Assembly: GCF_045278715.1 (NCBI RefSeq)
Contig: NZ_CP136420.1
Coordinates: 1,488,001 to 1,552,000, forward strand
Direction: 5' to 3'
DNA from: Neomoorella carbonis
Lineage (GTDB): Bacteria > Bacillota > DSM-521 > Neomoorellales > Neomoorellaceae
DNA length: 64,000 nucleotides
Below, one piece after another: positions 24,093-32,085 of this stretch. The notes under the pieces are model-generated. The model searched no databases and had not been told where the DNA came from. It saw only the letters and a program-made list of their open reading frames with translations. Position numbers and translations under genes: made by a program. The first letter of the stretch is position 1; every line of letters begins with the position of its first letter.

Positions 24093-24623
24093 CTAGTATT
24101 CTATCCCTTTCCTGGCCTTTATCCCCTTTTCATAGGGGTGCTTTACCTGGCGCATTTCCGTTACCAGGTCAGCAACCTCAATAATTCCAGCCGGGGCGTT
24201 GCGGCCGGTGAGGATTACTTCCACCTGCGGTGGCCGCTCCGCCAGGAAAGCCAGGACTTCTTCTTCTGTTAACAGGCCAAAATAAAGGGCGTTGTTGATC
24301 TCATCCAGGATGAGGATGTCCACCCTGCCGCCGAGCATGGCTTCCCGGGCAAAGGATAAGGCCGCCCGGGCCTGCTCATAATCTTCCGGCCTGGCGCCGC
24401 CCCGGTGGATGAAACCTTTACGGCCGAAGGTTTTTACCTCCACCTCCGGCGCCAGCCGCTGCAAGGCCCTATGTTCGCCGTAATCAGGCGTTTTCATAAA
24501 CTGGACAATCAATACTTTTAGACCGTGCCCGCAAGCCCGTAAGGCCAGGCCGAAGGCGGCCGTACTCTTGCCTTTAGCCTCGCCGGTATAAACCTGCACC
24601 AGCCCCTGTTCCAAACCTGCCAA
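24093..24623 (-). CDS. cobO: cob(I)yrinic acid a,c-diamide adenosyltransferase (CobO/BtuR type)
   Basis: This enzyme adenosylates corrinoids using ATP. The 176 residues contain the P-loop GEAKGKSTAAFGLALRACGHG, VLIVQFMK, the RNxxFIHRGG-like GRKGFIHRGG, ILDEINNALYFGLL and VILTGRNAPAGIIEVADLVTEMR, all typical of CobA/CobO. TTG start 24623 follows GGAGGGGGG by five bases; there is no nearby ATG. It has no other cobalamin gene beside it and no cobalamin riboswitch upstream. In an acetogen, corrinoid supply feeds the methyl branch of the Wood-Ljungdahl pathway (general knowledge). Confidence 0.92.
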   Translation of the reverse strand: MAGLEQGLVQVYTGEAKGKSTAAFGLALRACGHGLKVLIVQFMKTPDYGEHRALQRLAPEVEVKTFGRKGFIHRGGARPEDYEQARAALSFAREAMLGGRVDILILDEINNALYFGLLTEEEVLAFLAERPPQVEVILTGRNAPAGIIEVADLVTEMRQVKHPYEKGIKARKGIEY

Positions 24624-24671
24624 ATTTTCCCCCCTCCTTTCTCTTTCACCTTATTTTACCACACCATCTTT

Positions 24672-25403
24672 TCAACGAGGAGGAAAATCTAAACCCACCA
24701 GGCGATACAGCCTGGCTACTTCAGCAGGGGTAAGGCGGCGGTATTCTCCCGGTTTTAAATCTCCCAGGGTGAGAAAGGCAAATTTAATGCGTTTCAGCCA
24801 GACTACCGGGTGACCTACCGTAGCCAGCATGCGCCTTACTTCTCGCTTGCGCCCTTCACGCAGGGTTAATTCCAGCAGGGCATGGTCCCCCTTAATCCGG
24901 CGCATTTGTACACACGCCGGGGCGGTAAGGCCATCTTCCAGCTTGACACCCCGGCGCAAACGAGTCATAGTTTTAGCATCCGGAACTCCTTTTACCAGGG
25001 CCAGATAAGTTTTAGGTATACGATAGCGCGGGTGGGTGAGCCTTAAGGTCAACTCCCCATCATTGGTAAGCAATAAAAGGCCTTCCGTGGCATAATCCAG
25101 GCGGCCGACTGGATATAATCGTGCAGGTATGTCCTTAACAAGGTCAACTACTTTAGGCCGTCCCTGGGGGTCGGAGACTGTTGTTACATAACCGGGAGGC
25201 TTATATAATAATACATAGACTTTTTCTTCCGGACCGGTAACAGGCCGGCCATCGACAGTTACTTCGTCCTGGCCCGGTACTATGTGGACTCCCATAGCAG
25301 TGACAATTTTACCATTAACCTTTACCCGGCCGGCCCGGATCATCTCCTCGGCATGACGGCGGGAAGCCACCCCCGTTTGGGCCAGGTATTTTTGTAAACG
25401 CAT
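24672..25403 (-). CDS. rluB: 23S rRNA pseudouridine synthase (RluB/RsuA family)
   Basis: The 243-residue protein has an N-terminal S4 RNA-binding domain (RLQKYLAQTGVASRRHAEEMI) followed by the RsuA/RluB catalytic domain with GRLDYATEGLLLLTNDG, in which the aspartate is the catalytic residue, then KTYLALVKG and LREGRKREVRRMLATVGH. RluB isomerises a uridine in the peptidyl-transferase region of 23S rRNA; RluE/F- or RsuA-like specificity cannot be excluded. It diverges from the PAP2 gene across about 100 bases. Confidence 0.9.
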   Translation of the reverse strand: MRLQKYLAQTGVASRRHAEEMIRAGRVKVNGKIVTAMGVHIVPGQDEVTVDGRPVTGPEEKVYVLLYKPPGYVTTVSDPQGRPKVVDLVKDIPARLYPVGRLDYATEGLLLLTNDGELTLRLTHPRYRIPKTYLALVKGVPDAKTMTRLRRGVKLEDGLTAPACVQMRRIKGDHALLELTLREGRKREVRRMLATVGHPVVWLKRIKFAFLTLGDLKPGEYRRLTPAEVARLYRLVGLDFPPR

Positions 25404-25438
25404 AAAAACCTCCGTTAACGTTATTATGTTATCATAAT

Positions 25439-25467
25439 TTACCTTATAAAGACAATAATGCTATACT
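25439..25467 (+). promoter_or_regulatory. candidate sigma-A promoter for the PAP2-ogt pair
   Basis: TTACCT (25439-25444) and TATACT (25462-25467) are 17 bases apart, about 30 bases before the PAP2 start. Confidence 0.45.
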
Positions 25468-25504
25468 AATTTTTTATAAAGACTACCCTTACATTGAGAC
25501 AATC

Positions 25505-26101
25505 ATGCGTCACCGTCTTATCCTGCTTGCCATTGCTATGATTTTTATCTTTTTCCTGTTGGCCGCTGCCATACCCCATGTGGCCAATCTCGATCTCTTG
25601 GTCCTGGCAGGTATAATGGCCTGGCGAACGCCTGCGGCTACCCATTTCTTCAGGTTTATTACTTTCTTCGGCACCCCGGCTTTCTTTTATCCTGCTACGG
25701 CTGCTTTGAGTCTTGCCTATTATACCTGGCGTCGCTGGCAGGGATTTGGGGCCGTAATAATTACCATGAATGTTACCTGGGGTATTATGGAATGGCTTAA
25801 ATATATTTTTCACCGTGCCAGGCCCAGCCTCGGGCCCCTGGAACCGGTACCAGGCTTCAGTTTTCCCAGCGGTCACGCCATGATGGGAACCGTCTTCTTT
25901 GGTCTCCTGGCCCTGTGGTTGTTAAAAAAATGCCCGCCTCGCTGCCGCGGCCGTGTGGTTCCGGTTACCGTTATTTTTTTGCTTTTATTGGGTTTTAGCC
26001 GCCTTTACCTGGGTGTGCACTACCCCACCGATGTCCTGGCCGGTTATGCCGCCGGTATGAGTATCCTGTCCCTCTTCCTGGCCTGGTGGAAAGAAGGCTA
26101 G
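25505..26101 (+). CDS. PAP2-family membrane phosphatase
   Basis: This 198-residue membrane protein carries the three PAP2 phosphatase motifs in order: KYIFHRARPS (K-x6-R-P), PSGHA, and SRLYLGVHYPTD (S-R-x5-H-x3-D). About six hydrophobic segments surround them. Members dephosphorylate undecaprenyl diphosphate, phosphatidylglycerophosphate or other lipid phosphates; the substrate cannot be read from the sequence. ATG 25505 has no strong ribosome site. ogt follows 22 bases downstream on the same strand. Confidence 0.85.
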   Translation: MRHRLILLAIAMIFIFFLLAAAIPHVANLDLLVLAGIMAWRTPAATHFFRFITFFGTPAFFYPATAALSLAYYTWRRWQGFGAVIITMNVTWGIMEWLKYIFHRARPSLGPLEPVPGFSFPSGHAMMGTVFFGLLALWLLKKCPPRCRGRVVPVTVIFLLLLGFSRLYLGVHYPTDVLAGYAAGMSILSLFLAWWKEG

Positions 26102-26123
26102 AACGCGGGGAGGTAACGCCATC

Positions 26124-26669
26124 ATGCCGAAAGAATTGTTTACCATTACCCATTATCCCTCTCCTATCGGTAACCTGACGATAGTAACAGGCGTAGCGGG
26201 CCTCTGCCGCCTGTCCTTCCCCGGCGAGGAACCTGGGGCGATCCCCAGCTACCTGGCCCAAAAATTCCCCGGCGCAACTATCACCGTGGAGGAAAACGGC
26301 AGCTCCTGCCGGGAGGTTATGCGGCAGCTGGACGAGTACTTTGACGGGCGGCGCTTTTCCTTTTCCCTGCGCCTGGACCTCCGCGGTACGCCCTTCCAGC
26401 TGGCCGTCTGGTCAGCCCTGCAAAAGATCCCCTATGGTACCACCTGCAGTTACAGTCATATTGCCCGGGTCATCGGCAGGCCCGAAGCGGTCCGGGCCGT
26501 TGGACAGGCCATCGGCCGTAATCCAGTCGGTATTATTATACCCTGTCACCGGGTCATAGGTAAGGACGGCCGGCTGGTCGGTTTTGGCGGGGGGCTGGCA
26601 ACCAAAGAGTGGCTGTTGAATTTCGAGGAGAGGAATTTAAAAACTAACCAAACATCAACCGGCAGATAA
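26124..26669 (+). CDS. ogt: methylated-DNA-protein-cysteine methyltransferase
   Basis: Ogt repairs O6-alkylguanine by irreversible transfer to its own cysteine. The 181-residue protein has the active-site PCHRV (IIIPCHRVIG), preceded by the helix-turn-helix arginine-finger region GTTCSYSHIARVIGRPEAVRAVGQA and followed by LVGFGGGLATKEWLL. ATG 26124 follows GGGGAGG. Its last 26 bases overlap the end of the convergent spmB gene. Confidence 0.93.
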   Translation: MPKELFTITHYPSPIGNLTIVTGVAGLCRLSFPGEEPGAIPSYLAQKFPGATITVEENGSSCREVMRQLDEYFDGRRFSFSLRLDLRGTPFQLAVWSALQKIPYGTTCSYSHIARVIGRPEAVRAVGQAIGRNPVGIIIPCHRVIGKDGRLVGFGGGLATKEWLLNFEERNLKTNQTSTGR

Positions 26670-27177
26670 CGATGGCGGCTATAAGGCTGGAAATATCGGC
26701 CAGGAGCCCCAGGGCCAGGGCGTAGCGATAGCGCCGCACCCCCACCGAACCAAAATAAACTGTCAGGACATAAAAGGTAGTATCGGTACTGCCCTGCATC
26801 ACCGAAGCCAGGCGGCCGATAAAGGAATCCGGGCCGTAGTTGCCGATTAGCTCGGCTGCTATTCCCAGAGCTCCACCGCCGGAAAGGGGCCGCATGATGG
26901 CCAGAGGTAAAATTTCTCCCGGCACGCCAATCAGTTGAAGGACAGGGTTCAGTAGCCGCGCCAAGAGGTCCATGGCCCCGGAAGCCCGGAAAACCCCGAT
27001 AGCCACCAGCATGCCCACCAGGAAAGGAATAATCTTTACTGCTACCTTGAATCCGTCTTCGGCCCCGGCAACAAAGGTTTCATAAACCGGTACGCCCCGC
27101 AGGTACCCATACAGGGGGATAAAAAAAAGAACCATGGGAATCGCCCAGCGCGAAACCTCAAGTATGAGTTCAGTCAC
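26644..27177 (-). CDS. spmB: spore maturation protein B
   Basis: SpmB, with SpmA, is needed for full spore-core dehydration and heat resistance in Bacillus and Clostridium. The 177-residue membrane protein has about four hydrophobic segments and the nucleoside-recognition (Gate) domain features VPVYETFVAGAEDGFKVAVKIIPFLVGMLVAIG and MRPLSGGGALGIAAELI. GTG start 27177 lies six bases after the spmA stop. The 3' end overlaps convergent ogt. Confidence 0.9.
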   Translation of the reverse strand: MTELILEVSRWAIPMVLFFIPLYGYLRGVPVYETFVAGAEDGFKVAVKIIPFLVGMLVAIGVFRASGAMDLLARLLNPVLQLIGVPGEILPLAIMRPLSGGGALGIAAELIGNYGPDSFIGRLASVMQGSTDTTFYVLTVYFGSVGVRRYRYALALGLLADISSLIAAIVICRLMFG

Positions 27178-27183
27178 GGTCCA

Positions 27184-27789
27184 TCACCCCCGGCGCCCGT
27201 TATAAAAACGGCGCAAGAAACGATCGGCAACCACGGCCGTGATCATGCTGAACCCGGTTGCTAAAATAGTAGGTCCGACGATGATGGTCGGGTCGGTGGA
27301 GCTGGCTGCCGCCCGGATGCCAATAATGGTCGCCGGAATAAGGGTCAGGCAGCCGGTATTTAATCCCAAAAAAGTACACATGGCCGGGGTGGCTTCTTCA
27401 GGGCGGGTGTTTAAAGTCTGTAATTCCTGCATAGCCTTGAGGCCAAAGGGGGTGGCGGCATTGCCCAGGCCCAGGATATTAGCGCTTAAATTCATAATGA
27501 TCGAACCAATGGCCGGGTGATCCCGGGGTATTTCCGGAAAGAGGTAACAGGTAAAGGGGCGTAAAAGCCGCGCCAGCAAGGTTACCAGACCGGCTTCCTC
27601 GGCAATCTTTAAAAGCCCGAGCCACATGGCCATGAGCCCTATCAGTTCCAGGGCCAGAGTTACGGCCGTCTGGGCCGCCTCCAGGGAAGCTTCGGTGACT
27701 ACTTCAATGTGGCCGGTAATGCCGGCCACGATGATGCCTGCTAAAAGCATTAATAACCAGATGATATTAACCATTGCCATCCCCTCCAT
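27184..27789 (-). CDS. spmA: spore maturation protein A
   Basis: SpmA is the partner of SpmB in spore-core dehydration. The 201-residue Gate-domain membrane protein shows about five hydrophobic segments, with MGLWLGLLKIAEEAGL-like WLGLLKIAEEAGLVTLLARLLRPF, a long NLSANILGLGNAATPFGLKAM motif (split here over two helices) and LNTGCLTLIPATIIGIRA. ATG 27789 has AAAGG seven bases upstream; ATG 27774 with AGGGG is an alternative. The gene leads a two-gene operon with spmB. Confidence 0.9.
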   Translation of the reverse strand: MEGMAMVNIIWLLMLLAGIIVAGITGHIEVVTEASLEAAQTAVTLALELIGLMAMWLGLLKIAEEAGLVTLLARLLRPFTCYLFPEIPRDHPAIGSIIMNLSANILGLGNAATPFGLKAMQELQTLNTRPEEATPAMCTFLGLNTGCLTLIPATIIGIRAAASSTDPTIIVGPTILATGFSMITAVVADRFLRRFYNGRRG

Positions 27790-27861
27790 AATTTGCCTTT
27801 CTGATAACTTTTATGAAGGGAGGGCATTTTCTAGAACGGAGCCTGACGGACTGGAAACAAA

Positions 27862-27889
27862 TTAAAAACCCGGTGTTTGAGAACCCGGG
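27862..27889 (-). terminator. terminator of ytfJ
   Basis: On the minus strand CCCGG (27889-27885 region) pairs with CCGGG (27873-27869), followed by TTTTTAATTT. It lies just beyond the ytfJ stop and before spmA. Confidence 0.65.
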
Positions 27890-27907
27890 CCATCGTCAGT
27901 GATTATT

Positions 27908-28417
27908 TCATTCCTCTTCCTGGGGACGTAAAACCATTTTTGTTCGTGCAGGAGCGGTAGAATTATTACCGTTACCCTTTTCCTTCTTCCCTTTACCCAG
28001 AAGTTCCTGGAGCCTCTCCAGAACCTGGGGGGCGACATCGATAATCCGGTCCACAACAGCATTACCGTCAACCGGCAGCAGCCGGATTTGCTCCTTTCCT
28101 ACCACCAGGAAGCCCACCGGCTGGACGGAAACACCGGCACCGCTACCGCCGCCAAAGGGTAAGGATTTACCGCTTCCACCGCCGTCTTCCTGGCCGGGTT
28201 CATATTCAGTGCCGCCGGCAACAAAACCGGCCGAAACCCGGGATACGGGGACGATCACATGGCCGTCCGGCGTTTCTATAGGATCGCCGACAACGGTATT
28301 AACATCTACCATATCCTTGATGCTTTCCATGGCGGTCTTCATTAAAGCCTCTATGGGATGTTCGGGCAACTGCTCCTGCCCCTCCTCATCTGCCAGACTA
28401 TCCGCAGCAACAGCCAT
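27908..28417 (-). CDS. ytfJ: sporulation protein YtfJ
   Basis: YtfJ is a forespore-expressed protein conserved in spore-formers. Of 169 residues, the core HPIEALMKTAMESIKDMVDVN, VGDPIETPDGHVIVPVSRVSAGFVAGG and GGGSGAGVSVQPVGFLVV are characteristic, ending in a charged tail. ATG 28417 is preceded by GGAG ten bases upstream and lies 67 bases inside the DUF2953 gene; the family core starts near residue 18, so a shorter product is possible. It closes a two-gene unit with DUF2953. Confidence 0.88.
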   Translation of the reverse strand: MAVAADSLADEEGQEQLPEHPIEALMKTAMESIKDMVDVNTVVGDPIETPDGHVIVPVSRVSAGFVAGGTEYEPGQEDGGGSGKSLPFGGGSGAGVSVQPVGFLVVGKEQIRLLPVDGNAVVDRIIDVAPQVLERLQELLGKGKKEKGNGNNSTAPARTKMVLRPQEEE

Positions 28418-29058
28418 AGAGATTGTACTCCGGCACTTATAATATGACCTAACTTAAGGGTTAATATGCAGTTAAAATCGGCCTGCCAGCCCGGGGTATC
28501 GAAGAGAGGTGTTACCTGCCATTCGGGCGCGTGGAAATCCATGCGGGCACGCCGCCGCAGGTTCTGGTACATCCAGGCCAGGATGGTCCAGCTGGTACCG
28601 TAAACAAAAGCCGTAGTTGCCGGATCACCCGTCCCCAGGGTTAAAAATAAACGCCAATGCCGGCAGGTCACCCGGGCGAAAAAATGCCGCCAGATCCCCT
28701 TTAAAATACTTAATTTATGTAGCCAGTACCCTAACGGCCCGGCGGCGATGAAGCGGGCTATACGGCCGACACGCCACCTTTTGCCCCTGGCAGGACGCCG
28801 GGCAACTTCCCCGGGTAATACTGCTTCTACCCGTTTTCCCGGCAAGATGGTTTCCAGGCGTCGGTCACTTTGCCCCGGCCACCAGTCAACGAAGGAGGGG
28901 AATGCCACTTCCCACCGGCCCCAGTTTCCCGGTAAATTGAGTTTCAGCTCAAGTTGTACTTCTCCAGCTATTTGCCGGTAAGTTACCTCCAGCTGCACCG
29001 GTACCAGGAGTAATAAAAGGAAACCCGCAACTATCCCCGCCGTCCACGCCCACAACAC
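28351..29058 (-). CDS. DUF2953 family protein
   Basis: The 235-residue protein begins with a membrane segment (about 5-20, IVAGFLLLLLVPVQLEV) followed by a YRQIAGEVQLELKL strand region and a soluble C-terminal part. This layout and its place directly before ytfJ are those of DUF2953 proteins of spore-forming Firmicutes. No function is known to me. It starts with GTG 29058, and its 3' end overlaps ytfJ by 67 bases. Confidence 0.75.
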   Translation of the reverse strand: MLWAWTAGIVAGFLLLLLVPVQLEVTYRQIAGEVQLELKLNLPGNWGRWEVAFPSFVDWWPGQSDRRLETILPGKRVEAVLPGEVARRPARGKRWRVGRIARFIAAGPLGYWLHKLSILKGIWRHFFARVTCRHWRLFLTLGTGDPATTAFVYGTSWTILAWMYQNLRRRARMDFHAPEWQVTPLFDTPGWQADFNCILTLKLGHIISAGVQSLWLLLRIVWQMRRGRSSCPNIP

Positions 29059-29115
29059 TTCACCACCCCCGGCTGCCAGTTTGCCCCTATTTTTCCACCG
29101 GAGGCGCCTTATATA

Positions 29116-29658
29116 CTATTCCTGCCCGGCCGCCGCTTCATCCAGGGGCGGCAGCTCGGATAAATCTTTTAAACCCAAAAATTCCAGAAAGCGGGGAGTG
29201 GTAGCATAAAGGATGGGCCGGCCGGGGGCGTCTTTACGCCCTGCTTCCTGGACAAGGCCACGGCTTAAGAGGGTATTTAAAACTCCATCCACCTTCACCC
29301 CGCGGATATATTCTATTTCCGCCCGGGTAACGGGCTGGCGGTAGGCAATAATGGCCAGGGTTTCCAGGGCGGCCATGGACAGGGCGGGCAACTCGGGTTG
29401 CAGGAAGGCCTCAACATAATTAGCAAACTGGGGCCGGGTGCACATCTGGTAGCCGCCGGCTACCTCCCGGATCTGCAGGCCCCGCCCCTCTTCATCATAG
29501 AGTGCTTTCAATTCTGAAGCCAGCTCAATTACATCATCGCTACTCAGCCCCAGGCAGGCGGCCAGGGTACTGACCGGTACCGGCCCCCCGGCTACAAAGA
29601 GGAGGCACTCCAGGGCTGCCCTTTTATCTTCGCTAAAAAACAACGGCAAAGGGATCAC
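29116..29658 (-). CDS. scpB: segregation and condensation protein B
   Basis: ScpB is the winged-helix subunit of the SMC-ScpAB condensin. The 180 residues contain AALECLLFVAGGPVPVSTLA, LQIREVAGGYQMCTRP, LSMAALETLAIIAYRQPVTRAEIEYIRGV and LYATTPRFLEFLGL, all typical. GTG 29658 overlaps the scpA stop (GTGA), the usual coupled arrangement. It ends with an acidic tail. Confidence 0.93.
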   Translation of the reverse strand: MIPLPLFFSEDKRAALECLLFVAGGPVPVSTLAACLGLSSDDVIELASELKALYDEEGRGLQIREVAGGYQMCTRPQFANYVEAFLQPELPALSMAALETLAIIAYRQPVTRAEIEYIRGVKVDGVLNTLLSRGLVQEAGRKDAPGRPILYATTPRFLEFLGLKDLSELPPLDEAAAGQE

Positions 29659-30422
29659 CCCCCTGCAGCAGCGGTCTCACCGGGCGACAGCCGTCTTACC
29701 TTAATGGTACCAAAGGCTTCTTCCTGGACAAGGCTTACCCGTCCCCGGCGCGCCAGTTCCAGCAGGGCCAGGAAGGTTAGCGCCACTTCCAGGCGCGTGG
29801 GCCGGGGACTTAAAAGGGTGGCCAGGGTAAGGTCCGCCTCCCGTTTGAGGCGCCGCAAGATGGTGCGGATTTGCCCCACCAGGGTTAGGGCCGGGCGGGT
29901 AATGGTACGGGTTTCCACCTTGGGGGTGACAGGCTGTCTTGCCAGCACCCTAACCAGGGCGCGGGCCAGGTCCACGGGCGTTACCCCGGCCAGGGGGTTA
30001 ACACCAGCCAGGGCCCGGGCGACGGCTTCCTGGTCCAGGGGACGGCCAAAGACGAGGGCACCTTGCGCGGCCAGTTCAGCGAGATGGGCAGCTGCCTCCC
30101 GGTAGCGGCGGTAGGCCAGGAGTCGCTCGGCCAGGAGCCCGGCGGGGTCCTCGCCCTCTCCCTTTTCTTCCTCTCCCGACCCGCCCTTAAGGGGGCGTTG
30201 CAGGAGCAGCCTGGCCTTGAGGGCTAACAGTTCGGCGCCCAGGACTAAAAATTCACTGGCCCAGTCCAGGTCTAGCTCCTCTACTTCATGGAGGTATTCC
30301 AGGTACTGGGCCGTCACCTCGGCAACAGGTATGGCCTGGATATCAATTTCCTGGCGTTCAATCAGGGTGAGGAGGAGATCGAGGGGGCCCTGAAATATAT
30401 CCAGCCGAATATTGCCGATCAT
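29655..30422 (-). CDS. scpA: segregation and condensation protein A
   Basis: ScpA is the kleisin that bridges the SMC heads. The 255-residue product starts at ATG 30422 with the conserved LDIFQGPLDLLLTLIERQEIDI and continues with ITAQYLEYL-like VTAQYLEYLHEVEELDLDWASEFLVLGAELLALKARLLL (split over two helices); the C-terminal winged helix has VALTFLALLELARRGRVSLVQ. The frame is open for 36 further codons upstream, inside trpS sequence and without similarity. GGGGTGGGG precedes the chosen start. Confidence 0.92.
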   Translation of the reverse strand: MIGNIRLDIFQGPLDLLLTLIERQEIDIQAIPVAEVTAQYLEYLHEVEELDLDWASEFLVLGAELLALKARLLLQRPLKGGSGEEEKGEGEDPAGLLAERLLAYRRYREAAAHLAELAAQGALVFGRPLDQEAVARALAGVNPLAGVTPVDLARALVRVLARQPVTPKVETRTITRPALTLVGQIRTILRRLKREADLTLATLLSPRPTRLEVALTFLALLELARRGRVSLVQEEAFGTIKVRRLSPGETAAAGG

Positions 30423-30441
30423 GCGCCCCACCCCATTTAAG

Positions 30442-31419
30442 TTACACTCCCATGGCCTCCCGGACCATGGCCATAGTCCGGCCCGCCGTGGCCCTGGCTT
30501 TTGCGGCTCCGGCTGCCAGGATCTCATCAACCAGCTCCGGCCGCGCCGCCCAACGGGCCCGGCGCTCCCGGACCGGTTCCAGGAAGGCGTTTATTTTTTC
30601 CGCCAGGCGTTTTTTGCAGGGGACACAGCCAATGCGGCCGCCCCGGCAGCTGACACGCGTCTCTTCAACTTCTTCACCATTGTAAATCTCGTGGTAGCGG
30701 TGGACCAGGCATACTTCCGGGTGCCCGGGATCGGTTTTGTGAATCCTGGCCGGGTCGGTGACCATAAGCCGGACCCTTTCCCACACCTCTTCCGGTGCAG
30801 CCGACATGGGAATGTCATTGTGATAGCTTTTACTCATTTTGCGGCCGTCGATGCCGGGTAACATGGCCACTTTAGCCAGGAGGGCCTGGGGCTCGGGGAA
30901 AAGGGAAGTTTTATACAGGTAATTAAACCGGCGCGCCACTTCCCGGCAGAACTCCAGATGGGGCAACTGGTCCTCGCCCACCGGGACGCCGTCGGCCAGG
31001 TAGATAAGGATATCAGCGGCCATCAGGAGGGGATAGCCCAAAAAACCATAGGTCGACACGTCCTTACCCTCTTTACCCAGCTGCTGGATCTGGTCCTTGT
31101 AGGTGGGGACGCGTTCCAGCCAGGACAAGGGGGTGAACATGGAAAAGAGCAGATGGAGCTCGGCATGTTCCTTGACATGGGACTGGACGAAGATGGTGCT
31201 GCGCTCGGGGTCTAATCCGGCGCCCAACCAGTCAAGGAGCATGGCGCGGACATTCTCCTGCAGCTCTGCGGTATTGTCATAACCTGTAGTCAGGGCGTGC
31301 CAGTCGGAAATAAAGTAAAAGCACTCGTTTTCTTCCTGCAGGCGCACCCAATTTTCCAGCACACTGAGGTGGCCGATATGCAGCCGCCCCGTGGGGCGCA
31401 TGCCGCTCAAAATACGCAT
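30442..31419 (-). CDS. trpS: tryptophan-tRNA ligase
   Basis: TrpRS charges tRNA-Trp. The 325-residue class I synthetase has the HIGH-like motif GRLHIGHLSVLENW, the KMSKS motif intact (GRKMSKSYHN), and SDWHALTTGY and GEDQLPHLE. ATG 31419 follows AGGAG by eleven bases; GTG 31431 would touch the ribosome site. It is not linked to the trp operon 11 kb away and has no T-box upstream. Inserted features VSCRGGRIGCVPCKK contain two cysteine-flanked pairs that might bind metal. Confidence 0.93.
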   Translation of the reverse strand: MRILSGMRPTGRLHIGHLSVLENWVRLQEENECFYFISDWHALTTGYDNTAELQENVRAMLLDWLGAGLDPERSTIFVQSHVKEHAELHLLFSMFTPLSWLERVPTYKDQIQQLGKEGKDVSTYGFLGYPLLMAADILIYLADGVPVGEDQLPHLEFCREVARRFNYLYKTSLFPEPQALLAKVAMLPGIDGRKMSKSYHNDIPMSAAPEEVWERVRLMVTDPARIHKTDPGHPEVCLVHRYHEIYNGEEVEETRVSCRGGRIGCVPCKKRLAEKINAFLEPVRERRARWAARPELVDEILAAGAAKARATAGRTMAMVREAMGV

Positions 31420-31439
31420 TTTATGAAACACTCCTCTAC

Positions 31440-32069
31440 TTATATAAATGCCAGGCCGCTGGCCGTAATAATCAAGTTGAGCACCAAGGTCACCAGGGGA
31501 CTCATGATGCGGCCGATAATGCCGGTAGCAATGAGGAGCAGTAAAAGCAAGGTGCCGTAGCTTTCTAGAGAGTAAACAGCCGCCGCCCCTTCCGGCGGTA
31601 AAATGCCGGCCAGGATGCGGGAACCGTCCAGGGGCGGTACCGGGATAAGATTAAACACAGCCAGGACCACGTTGTAACCAACCAGGAGGTTTAAAAAAGT
31701 AGCCAGCCAGTAGCCCCCTATATCAAACCTGAGAAAGACCTGCAGGACAACTGCCGCCAGATAGGCCAGTACCAGGTTCATGGCGGGCCCGGCCAGGCCC
31801 ACCAGCATCATCCCCTTGCGCCGGTCCATTTGGAAGTAATAGGGGTTGATTTGCACCGGTTTAGCCCAGCCAAAACCGGCCACGACAAGGAGCAGGGTTC
31901 CCAGGATGTCCAGGTGGGCCAGGGGGTTCAAGGTTAACCTTCCCTGGTTTCTGGCCGTCGGGTCGCCCAGGATGTAAGCCATCTTGCCGTGGGCATACTC
32001 ATGAAAGGTCAGGGCAATTAAAATGGCCGGGATGCCAAAGATTAGCTGCGGTAAACTTTGCAGGTGCAT
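31440..32069 (-). CDS. site-2 protease family (M50) membrane metalloprotease
   Basis: The 209-residue membrane protein has the zinc motif HEYAH (LTFHEYAHGKMAYILGDPTA) in the first hydrophobic region and the second metal site in PPLDGSRIL. The NPLAHLDILGTL and FGWAKPVQINPYYF segments mark the short S2P class common in Firmicutes. Substrate is unknown. It sits between the CCA-type nucleotidyltransferase and trpS on the same strand, with 16- and 20-base gaps. Confidence 0.88.
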   Translation of the reverse strand: MHLQSLPQLIFGIPAILIALTFHEYAHGKMAYILGDPTARNQGRLTLNPLAHLDILGTLLLVVAGFGWAKPVQINPYYFQMDRRKGMMLVGLAGPAMNLVLAYLAAVVLQVFLRFDIGGYWLATFLNLLVGYNVVLAVFNLIPVPPLDGSRILAGILPPEGAAAVYSLESYGTLLLLLLIATGIIGRIMSPLVTLVLNLIITASGLAFI

Positions 32070-32085
32070 GGCCGTCTCCTTTCCA

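Noticed and set aside
23972..24670. Cobalamin riboswitch near cobO
   Set aside because: No B12-box-like GCCACTG element was found upstream of cobO in the 48-base gap before it or around ilvC.
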